64,000 nt of DNA from an uncultured Verrucomicrobiota bacterium (GTDB taxonomy: Bacteria; Verrucomicrobiota; Verrucomicrobiia; Verrucomicrobiales; Verrucomicrobiaceae), in the NCBI GenBank assembly GCA_903848465.1, contig CAINGK010000173.1, positions 1 through 64,000 on the forward strand. Direction: 5' to 3'. Every line of letters starts with the position of its first letter. Positions within the stretch are counted from its first letter, which is position 1. Shown one piece after another: positions 30,014 to 38,339 of the stretch. The notes under the pieces were generated by a model, which was not told the DNA's origin, made no database searches, and saw only the letters and a list, made by a program, of their open reading frames with translations. A program made the position numbers and the translations under genes.

Positions 30014-31177
30014 CTACTTTGTCCCGCGTGAGACGTAATGCAATTGCTTCTGCGCATAGGGTGTCAGCTTGGCGATCTGCGCGGCGATGCGGGCGGAGAC
30101 TCCCGGTCCGCCATAGAGCGCTGAAATTTCGTAGCGACCATGGGCGAGTTGGCGCTGAGTAGCGGCTTCAATCTCTGGCTGGAGCGGCTCCACTCGCACG
30201 ACGGAGGGCGACCACTCTCGCCCATCCTGACGTGAACCGACGAGGACGACGGGCGTGCCGAAGAAGGAGGTCTCGCGCACAAAGGAGGAGGAATTGCCGA
30301 TGCAGCAGGCCGCGTGGTTGAGCAGCGGGATGTAGATGTCCGGCGGCAGGTTCTTGTAGGCATGCAGCGGGAACTCATGATTGAATTCCCGGAAGCGTCG
30401 GATGGCCTGTGACACCAGATCCGAACCGGCGTCGATGTTTGGCCATAGCAGCACGGTTTGAATGTTCAGGCGGCGCACCGTTTCCAGCACGGCTTCCATC
30501 TGCTCTTCCTGGTGGCCAATGTCGGTGGTCACGGGATGAAATAGCACGAGCAGATAAGGCTGGGAGAAATCAATCGAGGTGCCGACGCCGAGGCGTCCCA
30601 GGACATCCTGTGGCAGATCATTGGAGGCGGCCTGCACGACGTCGCTGGTGGGGCAGCCGAGCGGGAAGACGGTGGCGGGGTCTTCACCCATAGCGACGAT
30701 GTACTCCGCCGCACGCTGCGTGGCAGGGAAGTGATAGTGCGCCAGCTTGGTGATGGCATGCCGGGTGGACTCGTCGATGGAGCCAGAAATTTCACCGCCT
30801 TGCAGGTGGATGAGGCAGATGTTTTGATACACGGCGGCGATGGCGGCGGCCATGGCTTCGTAGCGGTCGCCGATCATCAGCACGAAATCGGGTTTCATCC
30901 GGTTGAACTCCGAAGCGAACTCGATCACTGCTAGGCCGATGGATTTGACCATCGTGATAGGCACGGAACCTTCAAGCTGGAGATAGACCTCGGACTCAAC
31001 GGGAAAGCCATCTGCCTCGACCACGTTGCGCGCGTTGCCGTAGCGGTCTAGCAGCATCGAGCCAGCGCAGATCGTCTGCATATCCACGTCAGGCTCTTGC
31101 TGCAGCGCCTGCATGACGGGCTTCATGCGGGCGTAGTTCGCGCGATTGACCAAGACGACGGCGATTTTCTTTTTCAT
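30014..31177 (-). CDS. UDP-N-acetylglucosamine 2-epimerase, hydrolysing (NeuC-like)
   Basis: 387 aa; VVLVNRANYARMKPVMQAL, VLMIGDRYEAMAAAIAA, IHLQGGEISGSIDESTRHAITKLAHYHFPAT, CCIGNSSSFVRETSFFGTPVV. Confidence 0.92.
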   Translation of the reverse strand: MKKKIAVVLVNRANYARMKPVMQALQQEPDVDMQTICAGSMLLDRYGNARNVVEADGFPVESEVYLQLEGSVPITMVKSIGLAVIEFASEFNRMKPDFVLMIGDRYEAMAAAIAAVYQNICLIHLQGGEISGSIDESTRHAITKLAHYHFPATQRAAEYIVAMGEDPATVFPLGCPTSDVVQAASNDLPQDVLGRLGVGTSIDFSQPYLLVLFHPVTTDIGHQEEQMEAVLETVRRLNIQTVLLWPNIDAGSDLVSQAIRRFREFNHEFPLHAYKNLPPDIYIPLLNHAACCIGNSSSFVRETSFFGTPVVLVGSRQDGREWSPSVVRVEPLQPEIEAATQRQLAHGRYEISALYGGPGVSARIAAQIAKLTPYAQKQLHYVSRGTK

Positions 31178-31917
31178 GAAGGTTCTTTTCTGTGGCCGAC
31201 GGGCAGGTGGCGCGTTTCGGCATAATAACGGGCCAGTTCGATTTCTTCTGGCTCGTCGATGTTTAGCAGCAGCCGCTCCACCAGATGCGCGCGTGTGCTG
31301 CTGGTGAAGATGCGCTGCTCATCCATCAAACACGCGCGGGTGAGTGCGTAGCAGGCACCGTTGCGGTAAAACAACGACTCCAGGGACTGGCGTTGCTTCA
31401 CCCCAGCTCCGGCCTCGGCATAAAAGCTGATGACGTTTTCGTCATTCACGCGCAGCACTTTGTGCGGATGAAACTTGGTGTCCACGCGGCTCACGGTCAC
31501 GGCGGAACCGGCATCGGTTTGCGCCAGCAGATCCATCACGCCATTGACGTCCTCCGGCTGGCGGAAGGGGCAGGTGGGTTCCACGATCAAAATCACATCG
31601 TAAGTGACGCCATCAATGCGCTCCATTTCCTGCACGGCATGGCAGAGTGTCTCCACGGCACCAGCGGTGTCTGAACTCAGCTCCGGCGGGCGCAGGAAGG
31701 GCGCATCGAGACCATGCTGGCGGCCTTCAGCGGCATAGCGCTCCGAGTCTGTGGAAATGATGCGGCGGTCGATCCATGAGCAGGCGTCGGCATTCAGCAC
31801 CTCGCCGACAAGCGCGATGAGCGACCGACCTGCGATCTGCTGCATGTTTTTGTCTGGGATGCCCTTGCTGCCGGAACGTGCCGGCACCACGGCGAGGATG
31901 CGACGTCCGTGTTTCAT
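31174..31917 (-). CDS. Acylneuraminate cytidylyltransferase family protein (NeuA-like)
   Basis: ILAVVPARSGSKGIPDKNMQQIAGRSLIALV; 4-bp overlaps with both neighbours. Confidence 0.9.
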   Translation of the reverse strand: MKHGRRILAVVPARSGSKGIPDKNMQQIAGRSLIALVGEVLNADACSWIDRRIISTDSERYAAEGRQHGLDAPFLRPPELSSDTAGAVETLCHAVQEMERIDGVTYDVILIVEPTCPFRQPEDVNGVMDLLAQTDAGSAVTVSRVDTKFHPHKVLRVNDENVISFYAEAGAGVKQRQSLESLFYRNGACYALTRACLMDEQRIFTSSTRAHLVERLLLNIDEPEEIELARYYAETRHLPVGHRKEPS

Positions 31918-32912
31918 GAGGCAAGACGGATGGACTGGCCGCTGGTGGAGCTTTGACGGCAGGCATCCACGACTTCCAGAGCAGCGATGCCATCGGCAAG
32001 CGAGCAGGAGGGCGCGGTGCGGGTGCCACGAATGAGTTCGAGCAGCTCGGATGCAGCGCCCATGAACATCTCATTGCGTTCGCAGGTGAAGGTCTGGTCC
32101 TCCCATTTCAATTCACCGGTGCGGGAGAGTTTCACGGCGTTCTCTTCATAGGACCACATCAGCGTGCCGGTTTCGCCCACGGCGATGATGTGCCGCTGGT
32201 GCGGACGGCCAATGAGGTCGAGATGCAGATTGGCCTTCATGCCGCTGCCGAATGAGGCGATGACATCGACGTTGTCATCCGCGCTGATGTCGAGGTCGGA
32301 AATCTTATCGACCGAGGCCATCACGGATTGGGGTTTGCCGGCAAACCAGAGCAGCAGGTCAAGAAAGTGGCTTTCATCCAGCAGCGCACCGCCGCCTTGT
32401 TCCTTGTTCGCCATGAAGAAGTCCTGGTAGCGCTCCCACGGATGCCAGTCGGCCAGATGCGCGCTCATCACGAAACGGATGTGCCGCACCGCGCCGATCT
32501 CGCCACTTTGCAGGCGGCGGCGGAACTCCGCCACTGGCGGCCACCAGCGGTAGGTGTAGCCCAGCAGCACATGCGCACCTGCGGCTTCCAAGCGGCGGCA
32601 GCTCGCGGCATCAATGCTCAGTGGTTTCTCACAGAGAATCCAGCGACCACCCGCACCTGCGGCGATGATTTGATCAATATGAAAGGCGGGTGGCGAGGCG
32701 ATGACAAAGCCATCGAAGGCGGTGGTTTGCAGCGCCTCGTCCAGATTGCCGAATGTGGATGCCAGGGGACCTTCCGCCGCAGCTTCTTGCTGGCGGTCAG
32801 CACGCGGATCGAAACCGCTCACGGTGCAGCCGAGCGCACGGAGATTGCGTGCATGGCGTTTCCCGGCGGAGCCGAGACCAATGACGAGAAGGTGGAGGGT
32901 GGGGGCGCTCAT
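31914..32912 (-). CDS. Gfo/Idh/MocA family oxidoreductase
   Basis: LLVIGLGSAGKRHARNLRALGCTVSGFDPR, WILCEKPLSIDAASCRRLE. Confidence 0.9.
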   Translation of the reverse strand: MSAPTLHLLVIGLGSAGKRHARNLRALGCTVSGFDPRADRQQEAAAEGPLASTFGNLDEALQTTAFDGFVIASPPAFHIDQIIAAGAGGRWILCEKPLSIDAASCRRLEAAGAHVLLGYTYRWWPPVAEFRRRLQSGEIGAVRHIRFVMSAHLADWHPWERYQDFFMANKEQGGGALLDESHFLDLLLWFAGKPQSVMASVDKISDLDISADDNVDVIASFGSGMKANLHLDLIGRPHQRHIIAVGETGTLMWSYEENAVKLSRTGELKWEDQTFTCERNEMFMGAASELLELIRGTRTAPSCSLADGIAALEVVDACRQSSTSGQSIRLAS

Positions 32913-34465
32913 CGAAGCTGTTCAGTCATATCCACGTAAACGTCCGGCGCGAGGTGATACTCGATCAGGGCGGGTGGGTTGCCAGCGTGCTGCCATTGCT
33001 TGATGGCAGAGTCAAGCGCCGCCGTGTTGGGCGCGTCCCAGGTGGCGAGACCCATGGCCTCCGCAACACGTAGCAGGCGATGGTCTGGCAGCGTCAGCGG
33101 CTGCTGTGACCAGCCCAGTTTGCGCGCACGGCCACGGATGCTGCCGAGGTAGCCGTCTCGCATGACAAGAACGAGGAGGGGCAAATGGTGATCTACAGCG
33201 AGTGAAAGCTCCGCGAGGTTCGCACGAATGCCACCATCGCCAATCCACAGCACGGAAGGCTTCGGCGCACGCGCGAGCGCGGTGCCGAGGGCATAACCCA
33301 CGCCTGCGCCGAGATAGCGGCCATTGGGCGTGCCGGTGAGATCCAGGTGATGCTGCACGCGGAGAAAATGCTCGGCCCAGACGGTGAAGTTGCCGGTATC
33401 GACGATGTGCGCCGCATCAGGCAAGCGGTCTTGGACGACCCGCATGGCCGCGTGTGGTGAATCCTCCCATGGGGCCATGGCCTGAACGAGCTGAGCGTGA
33501 GCAGCGGCGACTGCATCCAGTCCCCAATTCTTATCCTGCAAGGCATCGAAGAGTTCGGCGGCATCGGCATCGCTCAAAGCACTGGCGCGAGTGCCGAAGA
33601 CATTGTCGGGGAAGACGCGTTGCTCCTGCAAACCGGGGGCGTCAAACCAGAGGGTATTGGCGTGGGGTGGAGCAGGGGAAAGCATCTCGCCGCTGCGCAC
33701 ACCGATGCAGATCAGCAGATCGGCCTTTGGCAGCAGCGTTTTCTCTGGCGTGTTCGGCTTGCCATCGCCGGTGCAGATGCCTGCACTCTGCGGCAGATGC
33801 TCTGACAGCGCGCCTTTGGCGGCGGCGGTGGTGAAGACCGGGATTTGCAGTGCGGCAAGCTGTGTGCCCCAAGCACTGCGGGTGGCCCAAGTGCCGACGA
33901 GCAGGGCAGGGCAGGTAGCTGCGGCGAGCTGTTTGCGCCATTCAAGCTGTGGGGCGCTCTGCATACTGCGTGGTGTTTCACGCACGGTATCGGTGCGCGG
34001 CACCAGATCCATGTGGACCGGCCCTGGGCATTCCTGTGTGGCCTCGTGCCACAGGGATTCGATGGCTCCAGCGGTTTCGTTGAAACCGTGGAAACCGCGC
34101 AGGAAGTTGGCGGCCACATCGAGATGATTGAGCCATTTGTGCCTGCGACCGGAGGCTTCATTCGGCGGATAGGCCTCGGAGATCGAGAGGCAGGGATAAC
34201 CCTCGTAGCTGTTGCACAGCAAGCCGGGCGCGAGGTTCATGAAACCGGGGCCTTTGATGGTGATGCACGCTGCGGGCTTTCCTGTTTGCCGTGCATGCGC
34301 TCCGGCCATCAGGGCGGCGACTGCTTCATGGCCGGTTGCGGTAAAGGCACCACCGGCGTTTTCAATCTGCGTGATCAGTTCCAGGCTCGGTCCACCACCG
34401 GGCACGCCGAAGACGCGGCGACCGCCGAGCGTGGTGAACTGCTGCGCGAAGGATTCAAAGGCCAT
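32909..34465 (-). CDS. Thiamine pyrophosphate-binding protein (acetolactate-synthase large-subunit-like)
   Basis: GGRRVFGVPGGGPSLELI, ATGHEAVAALMAGAHARQTGKPAACITIKGPGFMNLAPGLL, IGDGGIRANLAELSLAVDHHLPLLVLVMRDGYLG. Confidence 0.88.
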   Translation of the reverse strand: MAFESFAQQFTTLGGRRVFGVPGGGPSLELITQIENAGGAFTATGHEAVAALMAGAHARQTGKPAACITIKGPGFMNLAPGLLCNSYEGYPCLSISEAYPPNEASGRRHKWLNHLDVAANFLRGFHGFNETAGAIESLWHEATQECPGPVHMDLVPRTDTVRETPRSMQSAPQLEWRKQLAAATCPALLVGTWATRSAWGTQLAALQIPVFTTAAAKGALSEHLPQSAGICTGDGKPNTPEKTLLPKADLLICIGVRSGEMLSPAPPHANTLWFDAPGLQEQRVFPDNVFGTRASALSDADAAELFDALQDKNWGLDAVAAAHAQLVQAMAPWEDSPHAAMRVVQDRLPDAAHIVDTGNFTVWAEHFLRVQHHLDLTGTPNGRYLGAGVGYALGTALARAPKPSVLWIGDGGIRANLAELSLAVDHHLPLLVLVMRDGYLGSIRGRARKLGWSQQPLTLPDHRLLRVAEAMGLATWDAPNTAALDSAIKQWQHAGNPPALIEYHLAPDVYVDMTEQLR

Positions 34466-34471
34466 GTGGGG

Positions 34472-35431
34472 TCAGGCTTGAGGGGCAAAGAAATCGCGGA
34501 TGCGCCCGGCGGCAAATTTCAGCACGATGTCCACGGCATCCGGGCTGAAGCCGCCGATGTGGGGGGTGATGAGGCAGTTGTCATGCGTCTGCGCATACTG
34601 CCAGACACGGCTGTTTTGGATGGCAGGTTCGCCTTCGAGCACGTCCGTGCCGTAGCCGCCGAGATGCTGGCTTTCCAGCGCCTGCAGCAGGGCGTCTTCA
34701 TCACAGATGGCACCGCGTGAAGTGTTGATGAGGATCGCACCGGGGCGCAGGAGGGCAAACTCACGTGGACCCACGAGGCTGCGTGTTTCATCGCTCAGAT
34801 GGACATGAATGGAAACGGCGTGGGCGTTTTGCAGCAGGGTGTCGAGATCCGTGCGCTCAATCGTCGCTGGCCACTCAGCCTCTGGTAGGTGGGGGTCATG
34901 GCCGATGACGCGCATGCCAAAGGCGGCGGCGTAGCGGGCCATCCAGCCACCGATGCGGCCGCAGCCGATGAGGCCGAGCGTGCGCCCTTTGAGCAGCATG
35001 CCGGGAAACAATTCGCGGTCCCATTTGCCCGCCTCGACGTGGCGATTGGCGGCACGCAGATGGCGTGCGCAGGCCATGAGCAGCATCCAGCTCAACTCGG
35101 CGGCTGGGGTGAGTTCGTTGAGCACCTGCTTTTGTCCTTTGAGCGTGAGCAGCGGGATATTGCGCGCGGCAAGCGCTTTTGAATCAATGTGATCTGCGCC
35201 GGTGGTAGCGGTGGCGATGAGTTTCAGATGCACCGCCGAATCCAGATCCGCCTGGCGCAGTGGCACCTTCATCGAGGCATCGAGAATGGCATGCACCTGG
35301 GGCAGCAGTGGCAGCACGGCGTCGGGTGTCGTCGCTGGGGAGAGCACCTGGAAACCGCTGCCGAGAGTGGTGGTGACGGCGGCTATGCCGGATGTAGGTC
35401 CGAGATACAGGATGGGCAGGACTTCGGGCAT
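34472..35431 (-). CDS. D-isomer 2-hydroxyacid dehydrogenase (SerA-like)
   Basis: GRTLGLIGCGRIGGWMARYAAAFGMRVIGHDPH, LLRPGAILINTSRGAICDEDALLQAL. Start MPEVLPILYLG; the ORF extends to 35665. Confidence 0.9.
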   Translation of the reverse strand: MPEVLPILYLGPTSGIAAVTTTLGSGFQVLSPATTPDAVLPLLPQVHAILDASMKVPLRQADLDSAVHLKLIATATTGADHIDSKALAARNIPLLTLKGQKQVLNELTPAAELSWMLLMACARHLRAANRHVEAGKWDRELFPGMLLKGRTLGLIGCGRIGGWMARYAAAFGMRVIGHDPHLPEAEWPATIERTDLDTLLQNAHAVSIHVHLSDETRSLVGPREFALLRPGAILINTSRGAICDEDALLQALESQHLGGYGTDVLEGEPAIQNSRVWQYAQTHDNCLITPHIGGFSPDAVDIVLKFAAGRIRDFFAPQA

Positions 35432-35530
35432 TGTATTAATCCGGCGAGATGAAAGCGACTTGAGCTTTATAGCGTTTTCCGAAACTGATTTCTGAACAGC
35501 GGCCATGAATCCAGGAATTGGACAGGAGGG

Positions 35531-35674
35531 CGTAGGATGGGTGTGGCGACAGCCCGCCCGTCTGTGAGCGTACGGCAAACACGCTGGCGTACGAACGTCC
35601 TCGCAGTCGGGCGGTTTGGCGAAGTGATAGCTGGAGCATCCGAACATTCTCGACGCCAAACACACCCAACCTAC
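35531..35674. repeat. Intergenic element with imperfect terminal inverted repeats
   Basis: cgtaggatgggtgtggcg (35531-35548) versus cgccaaacacacccaacctacg (35653-35674 area), with further GC-rich inverted segments inside. Confidence 0.6.
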
Positions 35675-35813
35675 GGTATGAAGCGCGTTGCGATGCGGAG
35701 TTTTCGGGACTGCCTTTCACACGAATGCAGAGGAATGGCCACGAATGGGCGCGAATCGGAGTCAGACTCGGTGCCGTTGGTGTTGCATGATCCGGTGCTG
35801 TCATGATGCCGCA

Positions 35814-36632
35814 TTAATCGTTCAGTGGTTTTACCACACCACCGCCGTCACGGGCCATTTTTTCCGAACGTTTGCGCAGCCACTTCCTGAAACTACGCTT
35901 TTTCCAACTGCGGATGAGTTTGGAAAGGATGTCGGAACCCTGCGGCGGGCAGGGGCGTGGCGAGCCGCTGAGTGGCACATTCTCCTTGTTGAAGAACTCC
36001 AGCGTGGAAGGCTTCCAGAACAGCCCTTTGATGGACTCCTGGTAGGTGAGCAGCGCTTTGCCTTCCGGGCCGATGTAGAAATGCCCGCTGTGATCCTCGC
36101 GTGCGAGTTGCTTGGCACGGTTTTCTGCCTGCCAGATGTTCATGCCCGGCGAGTTCGCGACCGCCTGTAAATGAGCAGCACTCCACAGCGTGGCATTGAG
36201 TCCTACGCACGGAGGCTCGGGCAAGATCGCATGCCAGGTGGTGTCAGGAATGGGGGTGCCTAATTTGTGAGAATAATCAATGCCGAGATAGCGACCCTGC
36301 AACTGGCGGAAGCGCTGGACTGCGGACAGCAGGTCCTGCGTGACAACGGGCTGGTTTAAAAAGAAATCATCGAGCAGAAGCAGCAGCACATCTCCCGGCA
36401 CTTGCGGCAGTGCGGCACGCAGGTTGTCGCCCCATTGATGGTCATCACCCACCTTGATGGTATGCACGCGCGGGTCGTCGTAGCTGAGGTGATTGGCGAT
36501 GAGATAAATCGGCGCAGGAATATCCGGCCAGTACTTGAACAGGAAGTGGAAGAAGTACGGCCAGGTGTCCGAATAGAAATCGCACGAGGGCACGACAAGC
36601 GTGAAGGCGCTGTCCGGCTGGTTGTCCGTCAT
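35814..36632 (-). CDS. Glycosyltransferase-like hypothetical protein (paralogue of 25620..26438)
   Basis: LVVPSCDFYSDTWPYFFHFLFKYWPDIPAPIYLIANHLSYDD...VGDDHQWGDNLRAALPQVPGDVLLLLLDDFF. Confidence 0.65.
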   Translation of the reverse strand: MTDNQPDSAFTLVVPSCDFYSDTWPYFFHFLFKYWPDIPAPIYLIANHLSYDDPRVHTIKVGDDHQWGDNLRAALPQVPGDVLLLLLDDFFLNQPVVTQDLLSAVQRFRQLQGRYLGIDYSHKLGTPIPDTTWHAILPEPPCVGLNATLWSAAHLQAVANSPGMNIWQAENRAKQLAREDHSGHFYIGPEGKALLTYQESIKGLFWKPSTLEFFNKENVPLSGSPRPCPPQGSDILSKLIRSWKKRSFRKWLRKRSEKMARDGGGVVKPLND

Positions 36633-36647
36633 GGTGTCGAGAAGGGT

Positions 36648-37403
36648 TTACTCAATGACGCAGTAGCTCGTGCGCGAGGTGTAGGGCAGACGGCGTAGGG
36701 AGATGTTTCCCAGGCCGAGTGCTTCCATGACCGCCAGCGTTTCACCGGGGGTGGCGTGCTCGTTGAGTTCATCGAAGCCGAGGACGCTGCCCTTGGTCAG
36801 GCGCGGCTTGAGCAGTTCGAGGCACTTCTTGGTTGGCGCGTAAAGATCGAGGTCGAAGTAAGCCAGCGCTACGATGGTCTCCTGATGCTGCTCAAGATAG
36901 ACGGGCAGTGTTTCGCAGACATCGCCCTGCACGAGTTCGAACTTGCGGATGTGGCCGAGGGGATTTTCCGCTTCATGGAATTCCATGATCTTGGTGAGGT
37001 ACTCCTTGTAGCCTTCGGTGACGGAGTAGCCGCCCTGGCGCATGATGCCGCCGTCGCCATCCTGGTTCGCGGTGTGCGGGAAACCTTCAAAGGTGTCAAA
37101 GGCGATGATCTTGCGATGACGGTGGAAGGGTTCGTAGATTCCACGCAGCGCTGCAAAGGTGGCGATATTCTGGCCCCAGCGGGTGCCGAACTCCATGATC
37201 ACACCGGGAAGCTCGACGATCTTTTGGTACATGAAGTCCATGAACTTGAGCCGCGCCCAGGTCTTGGAACTGAGGAAGAGGCCCATGTTGTCCATGCGCT
37301 CTTCGGCTGGAATGGGGCATTGCTCGATGAGACTGGTCATCGCCTTGCGGCGTTCACGCTCATCGGCGGAGGCAAAATTGACGACGTTGAATGAATCACT
37401 CAT
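36648..37403 (-). CDS. TylF/MycF-like class I SAM-dependent methyltransferase
   Basis: GVIMEFGTRWGQNIATFAALRGIYEPFHRHRKIIAFDTFEGFP, LAYFDLDLYAPTKKCLELLKPRL. Confidence 0.8.
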   Translation of the reverse strand: MSDSFNVVNFASADERERRKAMTSLIEQCPIPAEERMDNMGLFLSSKTWARLKFMDFMYQKIVELPGVIMEFGTRWGQNIATFAALRGIYEPFHRHRKIIAFDTFEGFPHTANQDGDGGIMRQGGYSVTEGYKEYLTKIMEFHEAENPLGHIRKFELVQGDVCETLPVYLEQHQETIVALAYFDLDLYAPTKKCLELLKPRLTKGSVLGFDELNEHATPGETLAVMEALGLGNISLRRLPYTSRTSYCVIE

Positions 37404-37412
37404 GAGGTGGTC

Positions 37413-38339
37413 TTAGCGGTTGGGGGACCAAACGATGAGCGAATGCCCTTCGATGAAGAAGCTGCCGCTGTGGACACGCTGCTTGCGGTGGATGGTGAGC
37501 TTGCCTTCGCGTTCGAGTTCTTCGAGACGCGGCAGGTAGCCTTTGAGGTAGTTGCGCTTGTTGGAGTACAAGACGGAGAGCTGGTCGTGCAGGTCGTCTT
37601 TCTCCAGCACTTCGTTGATCGGCTCAAAGTGGACCACAAGCTCGGGCTTCTTCTTCAGCATGAACTGGATGAAGGCCTCATGGCGGGGACCCACCTGCTC
37701 CAGCGCAGCCACACTGTAGGCGACGCTGTTGGGCAGGAACTCCAGCGTTTCATCGGGATGATAGAAGTCGAAGTTGCGACCTTCGAGATTCGGATCAATG
37801 CCGCTCTCGGCCATGCCGTTGAGGATCTTTTGCGAGGCGGTGGTCCAGTCTAGGCCGACGAGATGCGCGGTGGGGTTGATCTTGCGCGCGCGCAGCAGGT
37901 GGTAGCCGGGGCCACAGCCAAATTCATAGATGCCAGCCGCGTCCTTCATGTAACGCTCCATGGCGTATTCGACGAGGAGGCAGATGATGCGGTAGTCGAA
38001 AGATTCCGAAACCGGACGCACCCAGCGCCTGCGCCAGCGCACGATGGGGTGCTTGCCAAAGTAGAGGGGCACAGCGGCGTCGGGGTTGCCGGTTTTGCAG
38101 AAGATGTCGAAGTTCTCGCCCCAGCCACGTTCCCAGTCGCCGATGCGGTGCTCGCCAGCGACCTTGAGTTCGGGGTTCACCAGCGCACGCACGGCTTCCA
38201 GGATGTACTGGTCGCGCTCCTCGGGGGTGATCTCGGTGAAGCGCAGGTCGAATTCGGCGAGGCGCTTCGTGAGGCGCTCGCTGATCGGCTCGCCCATGAT
38301 GGCTTCGAGGTCGGCGGGCTGGATGGTTTGGACGGTCAT
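37413..38339 (-). CDS. Class I SAM-dependent methyltransferase-like protein
   Basis: GIYEFGCGPGYHLLRARKINPTAHLVGLDW; start MTVQTIQ at 38339, 4-bp overlap with upstream gene. Confidence 0.75.
   Translation of the reverse strand: MTVQTIQPADLEAIMGEPISERLTKRLAEFDLRFTEITPEERDQYILEAVRALVNPELKVAGEHRIGDWERGWGENFDIFCKTGNPDAAVPLYFGKHPIVRWRRRWVRPVSESFDYRIICLLVEYAMERYMKDAAGIYEFGCGPGYHLLRARKINPTAHLVGLDWTTASQKILNGMAESGIDPNLEGRNFDFYHPDETLEFLPNSVAYSVAALEQVGPRHEAFIQFMLKKKPELVVHFEPINEVLEKDDLHDQLSVLYSNKRNYLKGYLPRLEELEREGKLTIHRKQRVHSGSFFIEGHSLIVWSPNR

Noticed and set aside
35436-35804. 122-aa minus-strand ORF in the intergenic region
   Set aside because: Encoded by repeat DNA (IRAHSWPFLCIRV type peptide), not a credible protein.
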